Shown here piece after piece: positions 1-6,985 of a stretch of DNA of 8,251 nt. Source of the stretch: Bordetella parapertussis (GTDB lineage: Bacteria > Pseudomonadota > Gammaproteobacteria > Burkholderiales > Burkholderiaceae_B); contig CAMCWG010000126.1 in assembly GCA_945882005.1 (NCBI GenBank), positions 1-8,251 on the forward strand, read 5' to 3'. The notes below the pieces were generated by a model. That model worked only from the letters and a program-made list of their open reading frames with translations, had not been told where the DNA came from and ran no database searches. Numbering within the stretch: the first letter of the stretch is position 1; each line of letters begins with the position of its first letter. The translations under genes were made by a program, and so were the position numbers.

Positions 1-215
1 ATCACGATATCGTCAGCCTGCACTTCACTCCACAACAAGCCGCGCGGATTCAACAAGAAGCGGCCACTCTGATCAGGAAGCTCGACACTGAAGTGATTAC
101 ATACGCCTTCCGATAAACCATGAAAGGCTGCCGCGCGCAACGCTAAGGCTAAATCCTCACGCAGTTGACGCACGGAGGGGCTGTCAAAATCGGCTTTGTG
201 CTTTGTATTAGACAT
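1..215 (-). CDS. Class II aldolase/adducin family protein, N-terminal 71 codons (cut by window start)
   Basis: Only the first 71 residues are present; the reading frame is open to the window edge. The start is ATG at 215, preceded by AGGAG six bases upstream, and lies 15 bp after the stop of the radical SAM gene, so it is the last visible gene of the minus-strand operon. Residues about 33-45 read GLSEGVCNHFSVE, the G-x(n)-N-x-x-S phosphate/carboxylate-binding segment typical of class II aldolases and adducin-head proteins, followed by FLLNPRGLLWSEV (about 53-65), a strand and turn common in the bacterial adducin-like branch. The family includes zinc-dependent fuculose/rhamnulose-phosphate aldolases, epimerases and decarboxylases acting in the cytoplasm. 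The zinc-binding histidines lie beyond the window, so whether this is an active metalloenzyme cannot be judged. Family assignment is good; substrate unknown. Confidence 0.85.
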   Translation of the reverse strand, partial: MSNTKHKADFDSPSVRQLREDLALALRAAAFHGLSEGVCNHFSVELPDQSGRFLLNPRGLLWSEVQADDIV

Positions 216-230
216 TCAAGGCTCCTAATC

Positions 231-2153
231 CTAATTTGTATACGCTTGCTGCAAGGCGCGTTCGATGCGGTCGACCGCGACAGTTGTTTTTGGAACTTTA
301 AAAGAAAACCAACTACGCACGTCCTCTTCGAGTGCAATGCCGTGCATGTAGTTGTAAATAGCTTTTTTTAAGCCAACACCCAGTGCTGCGTGGTCAACAC
401 CAGTCGGGTCAATAAAACCGACATCGTTCTTTGCAAAACTAATTGGAGGAAGCGGCTTAAGCGTCACACCATAGTCCGCTGGGTTTTTGCCAACAGGTGA
501 ATGTACCGTGGCCGTAAACCGATGAAAAAAGCCACTTTGAATACATCCGTTCAAGAACAGTTGTCGCACTAACTCCAACGCATCGACGGTGTCTTGTACC
601 GTCTGTGTTGGAAATCCATACATGAGATAGGCATGTACCAAAATCCCTGCATCACTAAGAGCGCGCGTCACACGCGCAACCTGATCGACCGACACACCTT
701 TTTGCATCAGCTTCAATAGACGGTCAGAGGCGACCTCTAGCCCACCCGACACCGCGATACAACCACTGCGAGCCATAAGTTCACTCAACTCGGGCGTGAA
801 AGTCTTCTCAAACCGAATATTTCCCCACCACGAAATGCCCACATCACGCGCAATCAGTTCCGTGGCCAAGGATTTCAAGGCCTTGGGTGGGGCTGCTTCG
901 TCGACAAAATGAAACCCTGTCTGTCCGGTTTCAGACACGATTGCTTGGACCCGATCCACCAACAAGGTCGCGGACGCGGTCTCATAGCGGCTGATGTAGT
1001 CGAGGCTTACGTCACAGAAGCTACATTTCTTCCAGTAGCAACCGTGTGCCACCGTCAACTTATTCCACCGACCATCACTCCAGAGCCGATGCATTGGATT
1101 GAGCATATCGAGCAGAGAGAGATAATCACCTAAAGGCAGTCCGTCCCACGTAGGTGTTCCAATCTCTTCAAAGGGAACTTCGGGCTCGATCATATTGATA
1201 TAGCGAACGACACCGCTGACCTCATCGCGCAAATAGGTGCGCACAAGACGCTGGCTCGAACGCTTACCAGCCAGATGCTCTAACAAATTAAGCAGCGGTC
1301 GCTCCCCCGAATCCAAGGTCACGTAATCAAAGTAATCGAAAATCCTTGGGTCTGAGAGTTCTCGTAACTCAGTATTAACAAACCCGCCACCCAGCACAAT
1401 GATGATGTTGGGGTATAAAAACTTAATCGCCTGTGCGATGCGGAATGCCGCATACACCGTACCAGGGAACGGAACCGATAGCAGCACAATCGTTGGACTA
1501 TGCCTTTCAATTGCTGCCAATGTCAGTGCATGTAATGTTTCATCGACATAGTTTCTTGGTGCAGATAAGGCATGGGATAGCGCATCAAAAGTTGACTGAC
1601 TCGCCGCAAGCGCTTCTCCATACCGTACAAACTCAAACCGGCTATCAATCGACTCCCGCACCACATCAGATAGATCATTGAGATACAGCGTCGCCAAATG
1701 TTTAGCGCGATCCTGCATACCCAGCGCACCAAATGCCCAACCAAGAGGGTCGCCACCCTCTTCGTCCACATACGCATCTAAGCTTGCAAAACGAGGACCC
1801 TCGGGTAGGTACTGCCGACTGACAATGCGATGGGCTAGGGTCGCATCCCGTCCTTGCAGAAAGGCTATCACACGGTCAATCGTAGACAGGTAGCGTGGCA
1901 GCTCACTCGCAAAAAATGAAGAGGCCGGACGCGAGCGATCCGACTTCTTGATTGCTGGCATCCGGGCCGCGACCTGCCCGAGTCCGTCCTGCGAGAATAT
2001 CTTTAAAACCAGCTGCAGCGCGAGGTCCTCTTGCACCGCAGCAACAGCGCGCGACCTAAGGAACCCTGTCAGATAAGCTGTCGAGGGGTAAGGTGTATTG
2101 AGCTGCGTCATCGGTGGTATGACAGACAGCACGCGGACCGCTGGCGAATTCAA
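231..2153 (-). CDS. B12-binding-type radical SAM protein
   Basis: A 640-residue cytoplasmic protein with the two-domain layout of cobalamin-type radical SAM enzymes. Residues about 1-50 and 210-300 form the Rossmann-like B12-type domain (alternating strands such as TIVLLSVPF and IIVLGGGF). The radical SAM core begins at about 364: the cluster motif is C372-Y-W-K-K-C377-S-F-C380, that is CX4CX2C rather than the usual CX3CX2C. Other core elements are FVDEA (416-420), SGGLEV (469-474) and YLMYGFPTQT (509-518). I see no DxHxxG cobalamin-ligand motif in the N-terminal part, so base-off cobalamin binding is doubtful. The start is TTG at 2153: AGGGAG lies 8 bases upstream and an in-frame TAG is five codons up; the first internal ATG (2111, residue 15) has no ribosome binding site. 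It sits between the NodB-type deacetylase (46-bp gap) and the class II aldolase gene (15-bp gap). Methylation, rearrangement or ring chemistry are all possible; the reaction cannot be read from the sequence. Confidence 0.9.
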   Translation of the reverse strand: MNSPAVRVLSVIPPMTQLNTPYPSTAYLTGFLRSRAVAAVQEDLALQLVLKIFSQDGLGQVAARMPAIKKSDRSRPASSFFASELPRYLSTIDRVIAFLQGRDATLAHRIVSRQYLPEGPRFASLDAYVDEEGGDPLGWAFGALGMQDRAKHLATLYLNDLSDVVRESIDSRFEFVRYGEALAASQSTFDALSHALSAPRNYVDETLHALTLAAIERHSPTIVLLSVPFPGTVYAAFRIAQAIKFLYPNIIIVLGGGFVNTELRELSDPRIFDYFDYVTLDSGERPLLNLLEHLAGKRSSQRLVRTYLRDEVSGVVRYINMIEPEVPFEEIGTPTWDGLPLGDYLSLLDMLNPMHRLWSDGRWNKLTVAHGCYWKKCSFCDVSLDYISRYETASATLLVDRVQAIVSETGQTGFHFVDEAAPPKALKSLATELIARDVGISWWGNIRFEKTFTPELSELMARSGCIAVSGGLEVASDRLLKLMQKGVSVDQVARVTRALSDAGILVHAYLMYGFPTQTVQDTVDALELVRQLFLNGCIQSGFFHRFTATVHSPVGKNPADYGVTLKPLPPISFAKNDVGFIDPTGVDHAALGVGLKKAIYNYMHGIALEEDVRSWFSFKVPKTTVAVDRIERALQQAYTN

Positions 2154-2190
2154 AGGAAAAACTCCCTACTCAGTTAGCAAGGAGTGTACC
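2154..2190 (-). promoter_or_regulatory. Hairpin covering the ribosome binding site of the radical SAM gene
   Basis: In the minus-strand transcript, arm ACTCCTT (plus 2179-2185) can pair with arm AGGGAGT (plus 2161-2167): seven pairs including one G-U, with an 11-base loop. The 3' arm is the Shine-Dalgarno AGGGAG that serves the TTG start at 2153, and the last arm base begins a run of five T (plus 2157-2161). The structure could hide the ribosome binding site until a ribosome finishing the upstream gene (stop at 2200) disturbs it, or act as a weak attenuator. The pairing is seen directly; the role is inference. The stem is short, so in vivo stability is uncertain. Confidence 0.4.
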
Positions 2191-2199
2191 AATACAGTC

Positions 2200-3093
2200 T
2201 CAACCGTTCGCTTTCACATACCGCACAATGTCTGCATGGGTGGCAAACCAGACATCGGAATGCTGTTGGATATGACGAATCAGGGCATCCAATATCCAGA
2301 CGCGCGATCGATAGCCAATGATATGCGGATGCATCGTAAGCTGAAACAAACCGCCCTCGGCGTAAGCCGCATCGAACTCTCGCTTAAAAATATCAAAGAC
2401 GTCGGTGGGCGGGGTGTAGGGCCTGAGTGCGGCAAAGCGATTCATATTGAAATACACCGCATCATCACGAATCCACTCGACGGGCAGCTCCACGACCCCA
2501 GTAGGCTGCTCATCCATCAACAACTCGTAGCAATCCACATCGGCCATCAAAGAGCTGTCATAAATCAAGCCCAGCTCTTTCGCTAATCTTAGGGTGTTGG
2601 GACTGAAGTCCCAAGACGGCGTGCGCATCCCCACAGGATCGATACCGGTGATTTTCTTGAGCACATCAAAGCTGCGCTGCATCAGATCACGTTCAGCATC
2701 AATGGGTAGAACGGAGTTCCGCTCGTGTATCCAGCCATGAATACCGATCTCATGTCCCTGCCCAGCGAGATTTCTTTGCTCGTCGGGATACAGCATTGCA
2801 GTCACTGCCGGCACATAAAAACTTGCTGAGACATTGTGACGCTTGAGGATCTCGACAATACGCGGCACACCTTGCCGATTTCCATATTGGCCTTGCGACA
2901 ACTTACCTGGCGATTCCCCGCCCTCACGAAGCTCGTTGGTTTCGTGATCCGAGTCAAACGACAGTGCCACCGCGCAACGCGCACCACCTGGCCAAGTCGC
3001 CGGGCGCAGACTGCGACCAGCTCGCACGCGATTCACAATCCCCCGCCAGTGGCTCTCTGGCCACTGCCAGGGCTCTAGGGGCTTCTCACTCAT
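2200..3093 (-). CDS. Polysaccharide deacetylase (NodB-fold) family protein, imidase/PuuE-like
   Basis: A 297-residue protein without signal peptide, so cytoplasmic. NodB-fold signatures in order: SFDSDHE (45-51; catalytic/metal acids D47, D49), SFYVPA (91-96), HEIGIHGWIHE (114-124; the HxxxH metal pair is H119/H123), RTPSWD (157-162), and LTMHPH (252-257; H255/H257). The segment around residues 58-77 (GGESPGK, then QYGNRQGVPRI) matches the branch that includes cyclic imide hydrolase, PuuE-type allantoinase and Helicobacter PgdA more than exported chitin/peptidoglycan deacetylases. With no export signal, hydrolysis of a small cyclic amide or N-acyl compound is more likely than a cell-wall role; that is inference. 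Start ATG 3093 has GAGG 7 bases upstream and overlaps the stop of the Bug receptor gene as ATGA, implying translational coupling to the receptor. Confidence 0.88.
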   Translation of the reverse strand: MSEKPLEPWQWPESHWRGIVNRVRAGRSLRPATWPGGARCAVALSFDSDHETNELREGGESPGKLSQGQYGNRQGVPRIVEILKRHNVSASFYVPAVTAMLYPDEQRNLAGQGHEIGIHGWIHERNSVLPIDAERDLMQRSFDVLKKITGIDPVGMRTPSWDFSPNTLRLAKELGLIYDSSLMADVDCYELLMDEQPTGVVELPVEWIRDDAVYFNMNRFAALRPYTPPTDVFDIFKREFDAAYAEGGLFQLTMHPHIIGYRSRVWILDALIRHIQQHSDVWFATHADIVRYVKANG

Positions 3094-4094
3094 TTAGAAG
3101 CCTCTTGCGGCAGACTCTTAGCAATCGCAATGGCAGCCTGTGCCTCCTGCGCGACGAACTTGGCAAACTCCGCAGGTGGCGTACCGACGCCGTACAACCC
3201 TTGCGCCTCGAACTGTTTGATCACGTCAGGATCTTTGATCGCTTGCTGGACCGCGTCATAAATCTTATCGACAATCGGCTTAGGCGCTCCGGCCGGCAAC
3301 CACAAGCCGAACCAGTTCACCACGTCAAAGTTTGGAATGCCCGCCTCTTGCATAGTCGGGACATTAGGCAACCCTTTCCAACGGGTATTGCCCGTTAAAG
3401 CCAAAGCGCGCAGCTTACCAGCCTCAACATGTTTGATCGCAATCTGGGTTCCGACAAAGAACATGTCCACACGCCCACTGAGCAAGTCACTCATGACCTC
3501 GGCAACACCCTTATAGGGAACCATCAGGATGTCTGTCTGCGTCTTGGCCTTGAACACCTCAGCGGGTATATGACTGGCGGTTCCCAAACCAGCACTGGCA
3601 TAACTCAACTTGCCAGGACTCTTTTTGGCTAAGGCAACAAGCTCCGAAACCTTATTCGCGGGCAAACTCGTGGGAATCACCAACGCTTGTCCATAGTTCT
3701 GCGCGACAAGCGACACGTGCGTGAAGTCTTTTACCGGGTCATACGCAACGTTTTTATGAAACGGTGGAATATTGACATGTGACGCTGTCGTAAAAAGCCA
3801 TGAATAACCATCCGCAGGTACTTTGGCCAAATAGGCTGTGCCAACCAAACCACCGGCTCCAGGCTTATTTTCAACAATAATTGACTGACCCAGCACGCTA
3901 GACATTTTGGGACTGATGATCCGCATGATCAAGTCTGGCGGACCACCTGGAGGCGATGGGACCACCACGCGAATAGGCTTGGAGGGAAAACTTGCATCGG
4001 CCTTCGTTGAACCTGCTGTTTGTGCCACAGCACCAAGCGTCGCACAAGCAAACATGGTTCCAAAAACAGCTCGGGAGAACAATTTATTTTGCAT
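3090..4094 (-). CDS. Bug/TctC family periplasmic solute receptor (first of two)
   Basis: A 334-residue tripartite tricarboxylate transporter-type substrate-binding protein. The N-terminus has a basic start, a hydrophobic stretch and an AVA-Q signal peptidase I site after residue 24, so the mature protein is periplasmic. Family marks: SKPIRVVVP (38-46), the ligand-loop PGGPPD (48-53, normally PGGxxD), ENKPGAGG, ADGYS, VPYKG and the LPNVPTM segment near residue 245. Bug proteins trap small carboxylates or amides with a closed two-lobe cleft; the specificity of this one is not predictable. The start is ATG 4094 with GAGG about 6 bases upstream. It lies 32 bp after the dehydrogenase gene and overlaps the deacetylase gene by 4 bp. 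No TctA/TctB membrane genes are in the window, a common state for Bug receptors in Burkholderiales. Confidence 0.95.
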   Translation of the reverse strand: MQNKLFSRAVFGTMFACATLGAVAQTAGSTKADASFPSKPIRVVVPSPPGGPPDLIMRIISPKMSSVLGQSIIVENKPGAGGLVGTAYLAKVPADGYSWLFTTASHVNIPPFHKNVAYDPVKDFTHVSLVAQNYGQALVIPTSLPANKVSELVALAKKSPGKLSYASAGLGTASHIPAEVFKAKTQTDILMVPYKGVAEVMSDLLSGRVDMFFVGTQIAIKHVEAGKLRALALTGNTRWKGLPNVPTMQEAGIPNFDVVNWFGLWLPAGAPKPIVDKIYDAVQQAIKDPDVIKQFEAQGLYGVGTPPAEFAKFVAQEAQAAIAIAKSLPQEASK

Positions 4095-4126
4095 AGTTAC
4101 CTCAATTATTTGTGTTGAGTCCGTTC

Positions 4127-5137
4127 TTAAGCGATCGTCACGGTACGACGCTCAGTGGAAGACTGAATGATTGCCTCAAGCACCTTCGCATTACGCACCG
4201 CATCGCCCTGAGGCGTCACTAACGCTTTCTTTTGAGAAATCGCTCTCGCGAAATCCTCAAGCTCAAGTCGCTCTGTGCTGACCGCATCGTACTTATGTGT
4301 GACAGGCTTTTGCTTGTTGGTTATGTTCGTCTTGTCAATCATGCAAGTCGTAAGATCCCACGTATGCAAATGCTCGACGTCACCGACTTGCACCCAGCCA
4401 TTCGATCCAAATATCTGCATTCTCCAGGTCTCGGCCGTTGCAATCACTGTACCCAAGTACGCGGTCGCACCACTCTTGAAGCCTAAGAGCATCGATGTCG
4501 TATCGTCCGAACCGAAATCCTGGGCCAGCCGGAAACTCTTCGCGGTGACTTCAGTGATCGGGCCAGCCAAATACATCATGGCATCAATCACGTGAACACC
4601 GCGACCTGTCATGCCACCTGCAGGTGATTCGTCACCCGCATGACGCCAGTGTCCCTTTGGAAACCTGTAAGCACTCGGACCGCAAAAGTTACCTTCAATA
4701 TGAAGAATCTTACCCAGACGCCCGTCCTCAATCATGCGACGCACCTCTTGCAAGGCGGGCTGAAATCGCCAGTTGTAACCAACACCCAGCACGATGTTGT
4801 TCGCCTGCGCGGCGTTGGCCGCAGCCAAGGCACTCTCGCTATCGAGTGCCAGAGGTTTCTCACAGAACACGTGTTTGCCCGCGCGCGCCGCTTGTTCGAT
4901 TTGCGCAGTGTGCATCGAATGGGGTGTAGCTAAAACAACTGCATCGATCGAGGCATCCGCAAGAATCTGCTCGTAGCTATCCACTAAAACAATACCGTGT
5001 TGCTTTGCAAAATCTTCCGCCTTGGCACGTGTGCGCGTTGCACCAGCAACGAACGTAATATCCTGGCTTTTACCTTGCACGCTACGCACAAGATTTTGTC
5101 CCCACGTTCCCATACCAATAATTGCTGCTCGAATCAT
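4127..5137 (-). CDS. Gfo/Idh/MocA family NAD(P)-dependent oxidoreductase
   Basis: A 336-residue cytoplasmic dehydrogenase. The N-terminal Rossmann domain shows IIGMGTWG (6-13, the GxGxxG dinucleotide loop), ATRTR (33-37), VVLATPHSMH (67-76) and CEKPLAL (92-98, with catalytic K94). The C-terminal substrate domain carries GGMTGRGVHVIDAM (174-187), with H182 as the likely catalytic histidine; the acidic residue usual two before the glycine of DxGxHxxD is Gly178 here, as in the branch with GMTGxGVH. The family oxidises sugars, inositols, sugar lactones' precursors or related polyols, and sometimes acts as dehydratase or glycosidase. Start ATG 5137 has AAGG about 4-5 bases upstream. It is 48 bp downstream of the hydrolase gene and 32 bp upstream of a Bug receptor gene. 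Family is certain; substrate unknown. Confidence 0.95.
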   Translation of the reverse strand: MIRAAIIGMGTWGQNLVRSVQGKSQDITFVAGATRTRAKAEDFAKQHGIVLVDSYEQILADASIDAVVLATPHSMHTAQIEQAARAGKHVFCEKPLALDSESALAAANAAQANNIVLGVGYNWRFQPALQEVRRMIEDGRLGKILHIEGNFCGPSAYRFPKGHWRHAGDESPAGGMTGRGVHVIDAMMYLAGPITEVTAKSFRLAQDFGSDDTTSMLLGFKSGATAYLGTVIATAETWRMQIFGSNGWVQVGDVEHLHTWDLTTCMIDKTNITNKQKPVTHKYDAVSTERLELEDFARAISQKKALVTPQGDAVRNAKVLEAIIQSSTERRTVTIA

Positions 5138-5151
5138 TACCTTTCCCTTGT

Positions 5152-5180
5152 TTTATGGATGACTATTCTTTATCTAACAA
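5152..5180 (-). promoter_or_regulatory. Possible weak internal promoter before the dehydrogenase gene
   Basis: On the minus strand TTGTTA (plus 5175-5180) and CATAAA (plus 5152-5157) are 17 bases apart, each matching four of six consensus sigma-70 positions. It would start transcription only about a dozen bases before the ATG at 5137, an unusually short leader. The gap is AT-rich, so a chance match is quite possible. Confidence 0.2.
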
Positions 5181-5185
5181 ACAAC

Positions 5186-5980
5186 TCAAGAGTGTTTCGC
5201 CAAAAACTTCATCAAATGATCAACACACAAATCAGGAAAGCCATCACAAATATTATGTGCAGCCGTATCAACCCGAACCAACTCAGAGCCCTTGATTCGC
5301 TTTTGCATTTCCTCATACGCATTGGCATGACCGATCGATTCACGCCCAGCTGCGACGATCAGCGTTGGGCATTTAATCGCAGAGAGCTCCTCCATGAAGT
5401 CATGGGTACACATATGCAAGACAAAGCGCGCAATAAATGCAGGATCATTAGAGCCCGCCTGCTCGATGAACCAAGCGACGAGTTGCGGATCTGCGGTTTC
5501 ATCGAAACGTTCATAAATCGTATCTGCCAAAAACTTCTTAAGACCTATCTCCTTAATTTTAGGAATCCATGTTGGCGCATGGCTATTTTTTAAGCCAGGC
5601 GTTGCACCAAACAACGAGAGTGTCTTGACCAAGGCAGGATGCTGCAAAGCTAACTGCTGGGCAACATAACCACCGGCTGAATTGCCCACGATATGGGCCT
5701 TCGGACAGCCTATGCGCTCCATCAGCTCAGCAACATCCGACACCAAATGATTTAACGAAAAATCATCAGTCATAGCCGGAGCCGCAGACGCACCGTGTCC
5801 GCGTAAGTCCAATCGCACGACTCGGTATTCAGCGCTTAAGCGTGGCATCCAGCTAAACCAGCGTCTTGAATTCCCCATCGCCGCATGCAGCAAGACAACC
5901 GTCTGTGGCTCCGTCCATGGACGTGTGAAGTCGTCAATGTAATACTCAAGTTCAAGACCGTCTTTCGTCTTCATGCGCAT
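5186..5980 (-). CDS. Alpha/beta-fold hydrolase
   Basis: A 264-residue single-domain alpha/beta hydrolase with no signal peptide. Seen in order: LLHAAMG (30-36, oxyanion-hole HG-type turn with H31/H32 region), DLRGHGAS (58-65), VGNSAGG (98-104) with nucleophile Ser101, and AAHN (240-243) with catalytic His242. The acid after the sixth strand is atypical: the segment reads AAGRESIG (210-217), so the usual Asp position holds Ser215 and Glu214 lies beside it. Related enzymes include lactonases (3-oxoadipate enol-lactonase type), esterases and C-C bond hydrolases. The start is the first of two nearby ATGs (5980), with AGGAG 8 bases upstream; the second in-frame ATG is at 5974. The gene starts 19 bp after the stop of the upstream Bug gene, so both are probably co-transcribed. 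Ester or lactone hydrolysis within the pathway is a reasonable inference. Confidence 0.92.
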   Translation of the reverse strand: MRMKTKDGLELEYYIDDFTRPWTEPQTVVLLHAAMGNSRRWFSWMPRLSAEYRVVRLDLRGHGASAAPAMTDDFSLNHLVSDVAELMERIGCPKAHIVGNSAGGYVAQQLALQHPALVKTLSLFGATPGLKNSHAPTWIPKIKEIGLKKFLADTIYERFDETADPQLVAWFIEQAGSNDPAFIARFVLHMCTHDFMEELSAIKCPTLIVAAGRESIGHANAYEEMQKRIKGSELVRVDTAAHNICDGFPDLCVDHLMKFLAKHS

Positions 5981-5999
5981 TGCATGATCTCCTGGGGCA

Positions 6000-6971
6000 T
6001 TAGTTGATATTTATTTTCGCGGCAGTGATGATTTTCTTCCATTTCGCGATTTCGCTGGCTATCAGCTTGCCTGCTTGGTCCGCAGTGCCACCGGCTACGG
6101 TATAGCCCAAGTCCGCGACTCTTTTTTGAATGGCAGGATCTTTCATTGCCTGATTAAACGCATCGTTCAATTTTTTGGTGACGTCCGCTGGAAGGCCAGC
6201 TGGTCCGAGTAAAGTCCACTGTGAACTGCTGTCGACTCCCGCCAAACCAGCTTGCGCAAAAGTAGGAACGTTCGGGACTGCGGGATTACGCTCACTACCT
6301 GTGATTGCAAGCGCTTTCAGACGCCCTGCCTCAATCGGTGCACGAGCCGAACTAATTCCGGTGAAAGTCAAAGGTACCGTACCGGCCATGACGGCCGACA
6401 GCGCTTCTCCGGTGCCCTTATACGGGGCATGCGCGATATTGACACCGGCTACCAAGTTAAACAACTCCCCGGCTAGGTGGGTCGACGCGCCATTGCCACC
6501 TGAGCCGTAAAAAAGACTACCAGGCTTGTCTTTTGCGAGCTTGATAAGTTCTTGCAAGTTATTAGCAGGCAGCGAGGGGTGCGCAACGAGTATGACTGGG
6601 CCAGAGGCCAAGTGGATAACCGGTTTGAAATCCTTCTCCGTGTCATACGGCAGTTTGCGCAAACCAGGGTTCACAACGATAGACGAATCGACGGCTAACA
6701 GCGTGTAACCATCAGGTGCTGCTTGTGCAACCTGTTGTGTACCAATAATGCTCGAACCTCCAGGCTTGTTATCAACCACTACCGGCTGACCAAGGATCTC
6801 TGTTAGTTTGGGCACCATAATTCGGACCAAAATATCAGTTCCTCCGCCAGGTGCGAAAGGAATCACAATACGAATTGATTTGGTTGGCCAAGTCTGTGCC
6901 GTAGCTGACCCGCCGATTATGCTTCCAAGCAAAACAAAGCTTGCTACCAAACACTTGAGCGATCTCTTCAT
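6000..6971 (-). CDS. Bug/TctC family periplasmic solute receptor (second, first gene of the operon)
   Basis: A 323-residue receptor with a signal peptide (MKRSLK basic start, hydrophobic core, ATA-Q cleavage after residue 25). Family marks follow: TKSIRIVIPFAPGGGTD near residues 29-45, DNKPGGSS, APDGYT, APYKG and VPNVPT. The start chosen is ATG 6971, with GGGAG five bases upstream; the open frame extends to a TTG at 7028, but that would add 19 residues before the signal peptide and has no convincing ribosome site. It differs clearly from the other receptor of the operon (for example PGGGTD against PGGPPD, QWTLLGPAGLP against WFGLWLPAGAP), so the two are not a recent duplication. As first gene behind the divergent control region it is probably the most highly expressed; ligand unknown. 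Confidence 0.95.
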   Translation of the reverse strand: MKRSLKCLVASFVLLGSIIGGSATAQTWPTKSIRIVIPFAPGGGTDILVRIMVPKLTEILGQPVVVDNKPGGSSIIGTQQVAQAAPDGYTLLAVDSSIVVNPGLRKLPYDTEKDFKPVIHLASGPVILVAHPSLPANNLQELIKLAKDKPGSLFYGSGGNGASTHLAGELFNLVAGVNIAHAPYKGTGEALSAVMAGTVPLTFTGISSARAPIEAGRLKALAITGSERNPAVPNVPTFAQAGLAGVDSSSQWTLLGPAGLPADVTKKLNDAFNQAMKDPAIQKRVADLGYTVAGGTADQAGKLIASEIAKWKKIITAAKININ

Positions 6972-6985
6972 GCTTTCTCCCAAAC

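Noticed and set aside
2098..2586. Plus-strand open frame of 162 codons
   Set aside because: Antisense to the deacetylase and radical SAM genes; its translation shows no family motif.
4101..4119. CTCAA/TTGAG hairpin before the first Bug receptor gene
   Set aside because: Only five pairs, mostly A-T, with a 9-base loop; although it touches the Shine-Dalgarno, it is too weak to claim.
4997..5593. Plus-strand open frame of 198 codons
   Set aside because: It lies antisense across two well-supported genes and the gap between them, and its translation shows no recognisable domain.
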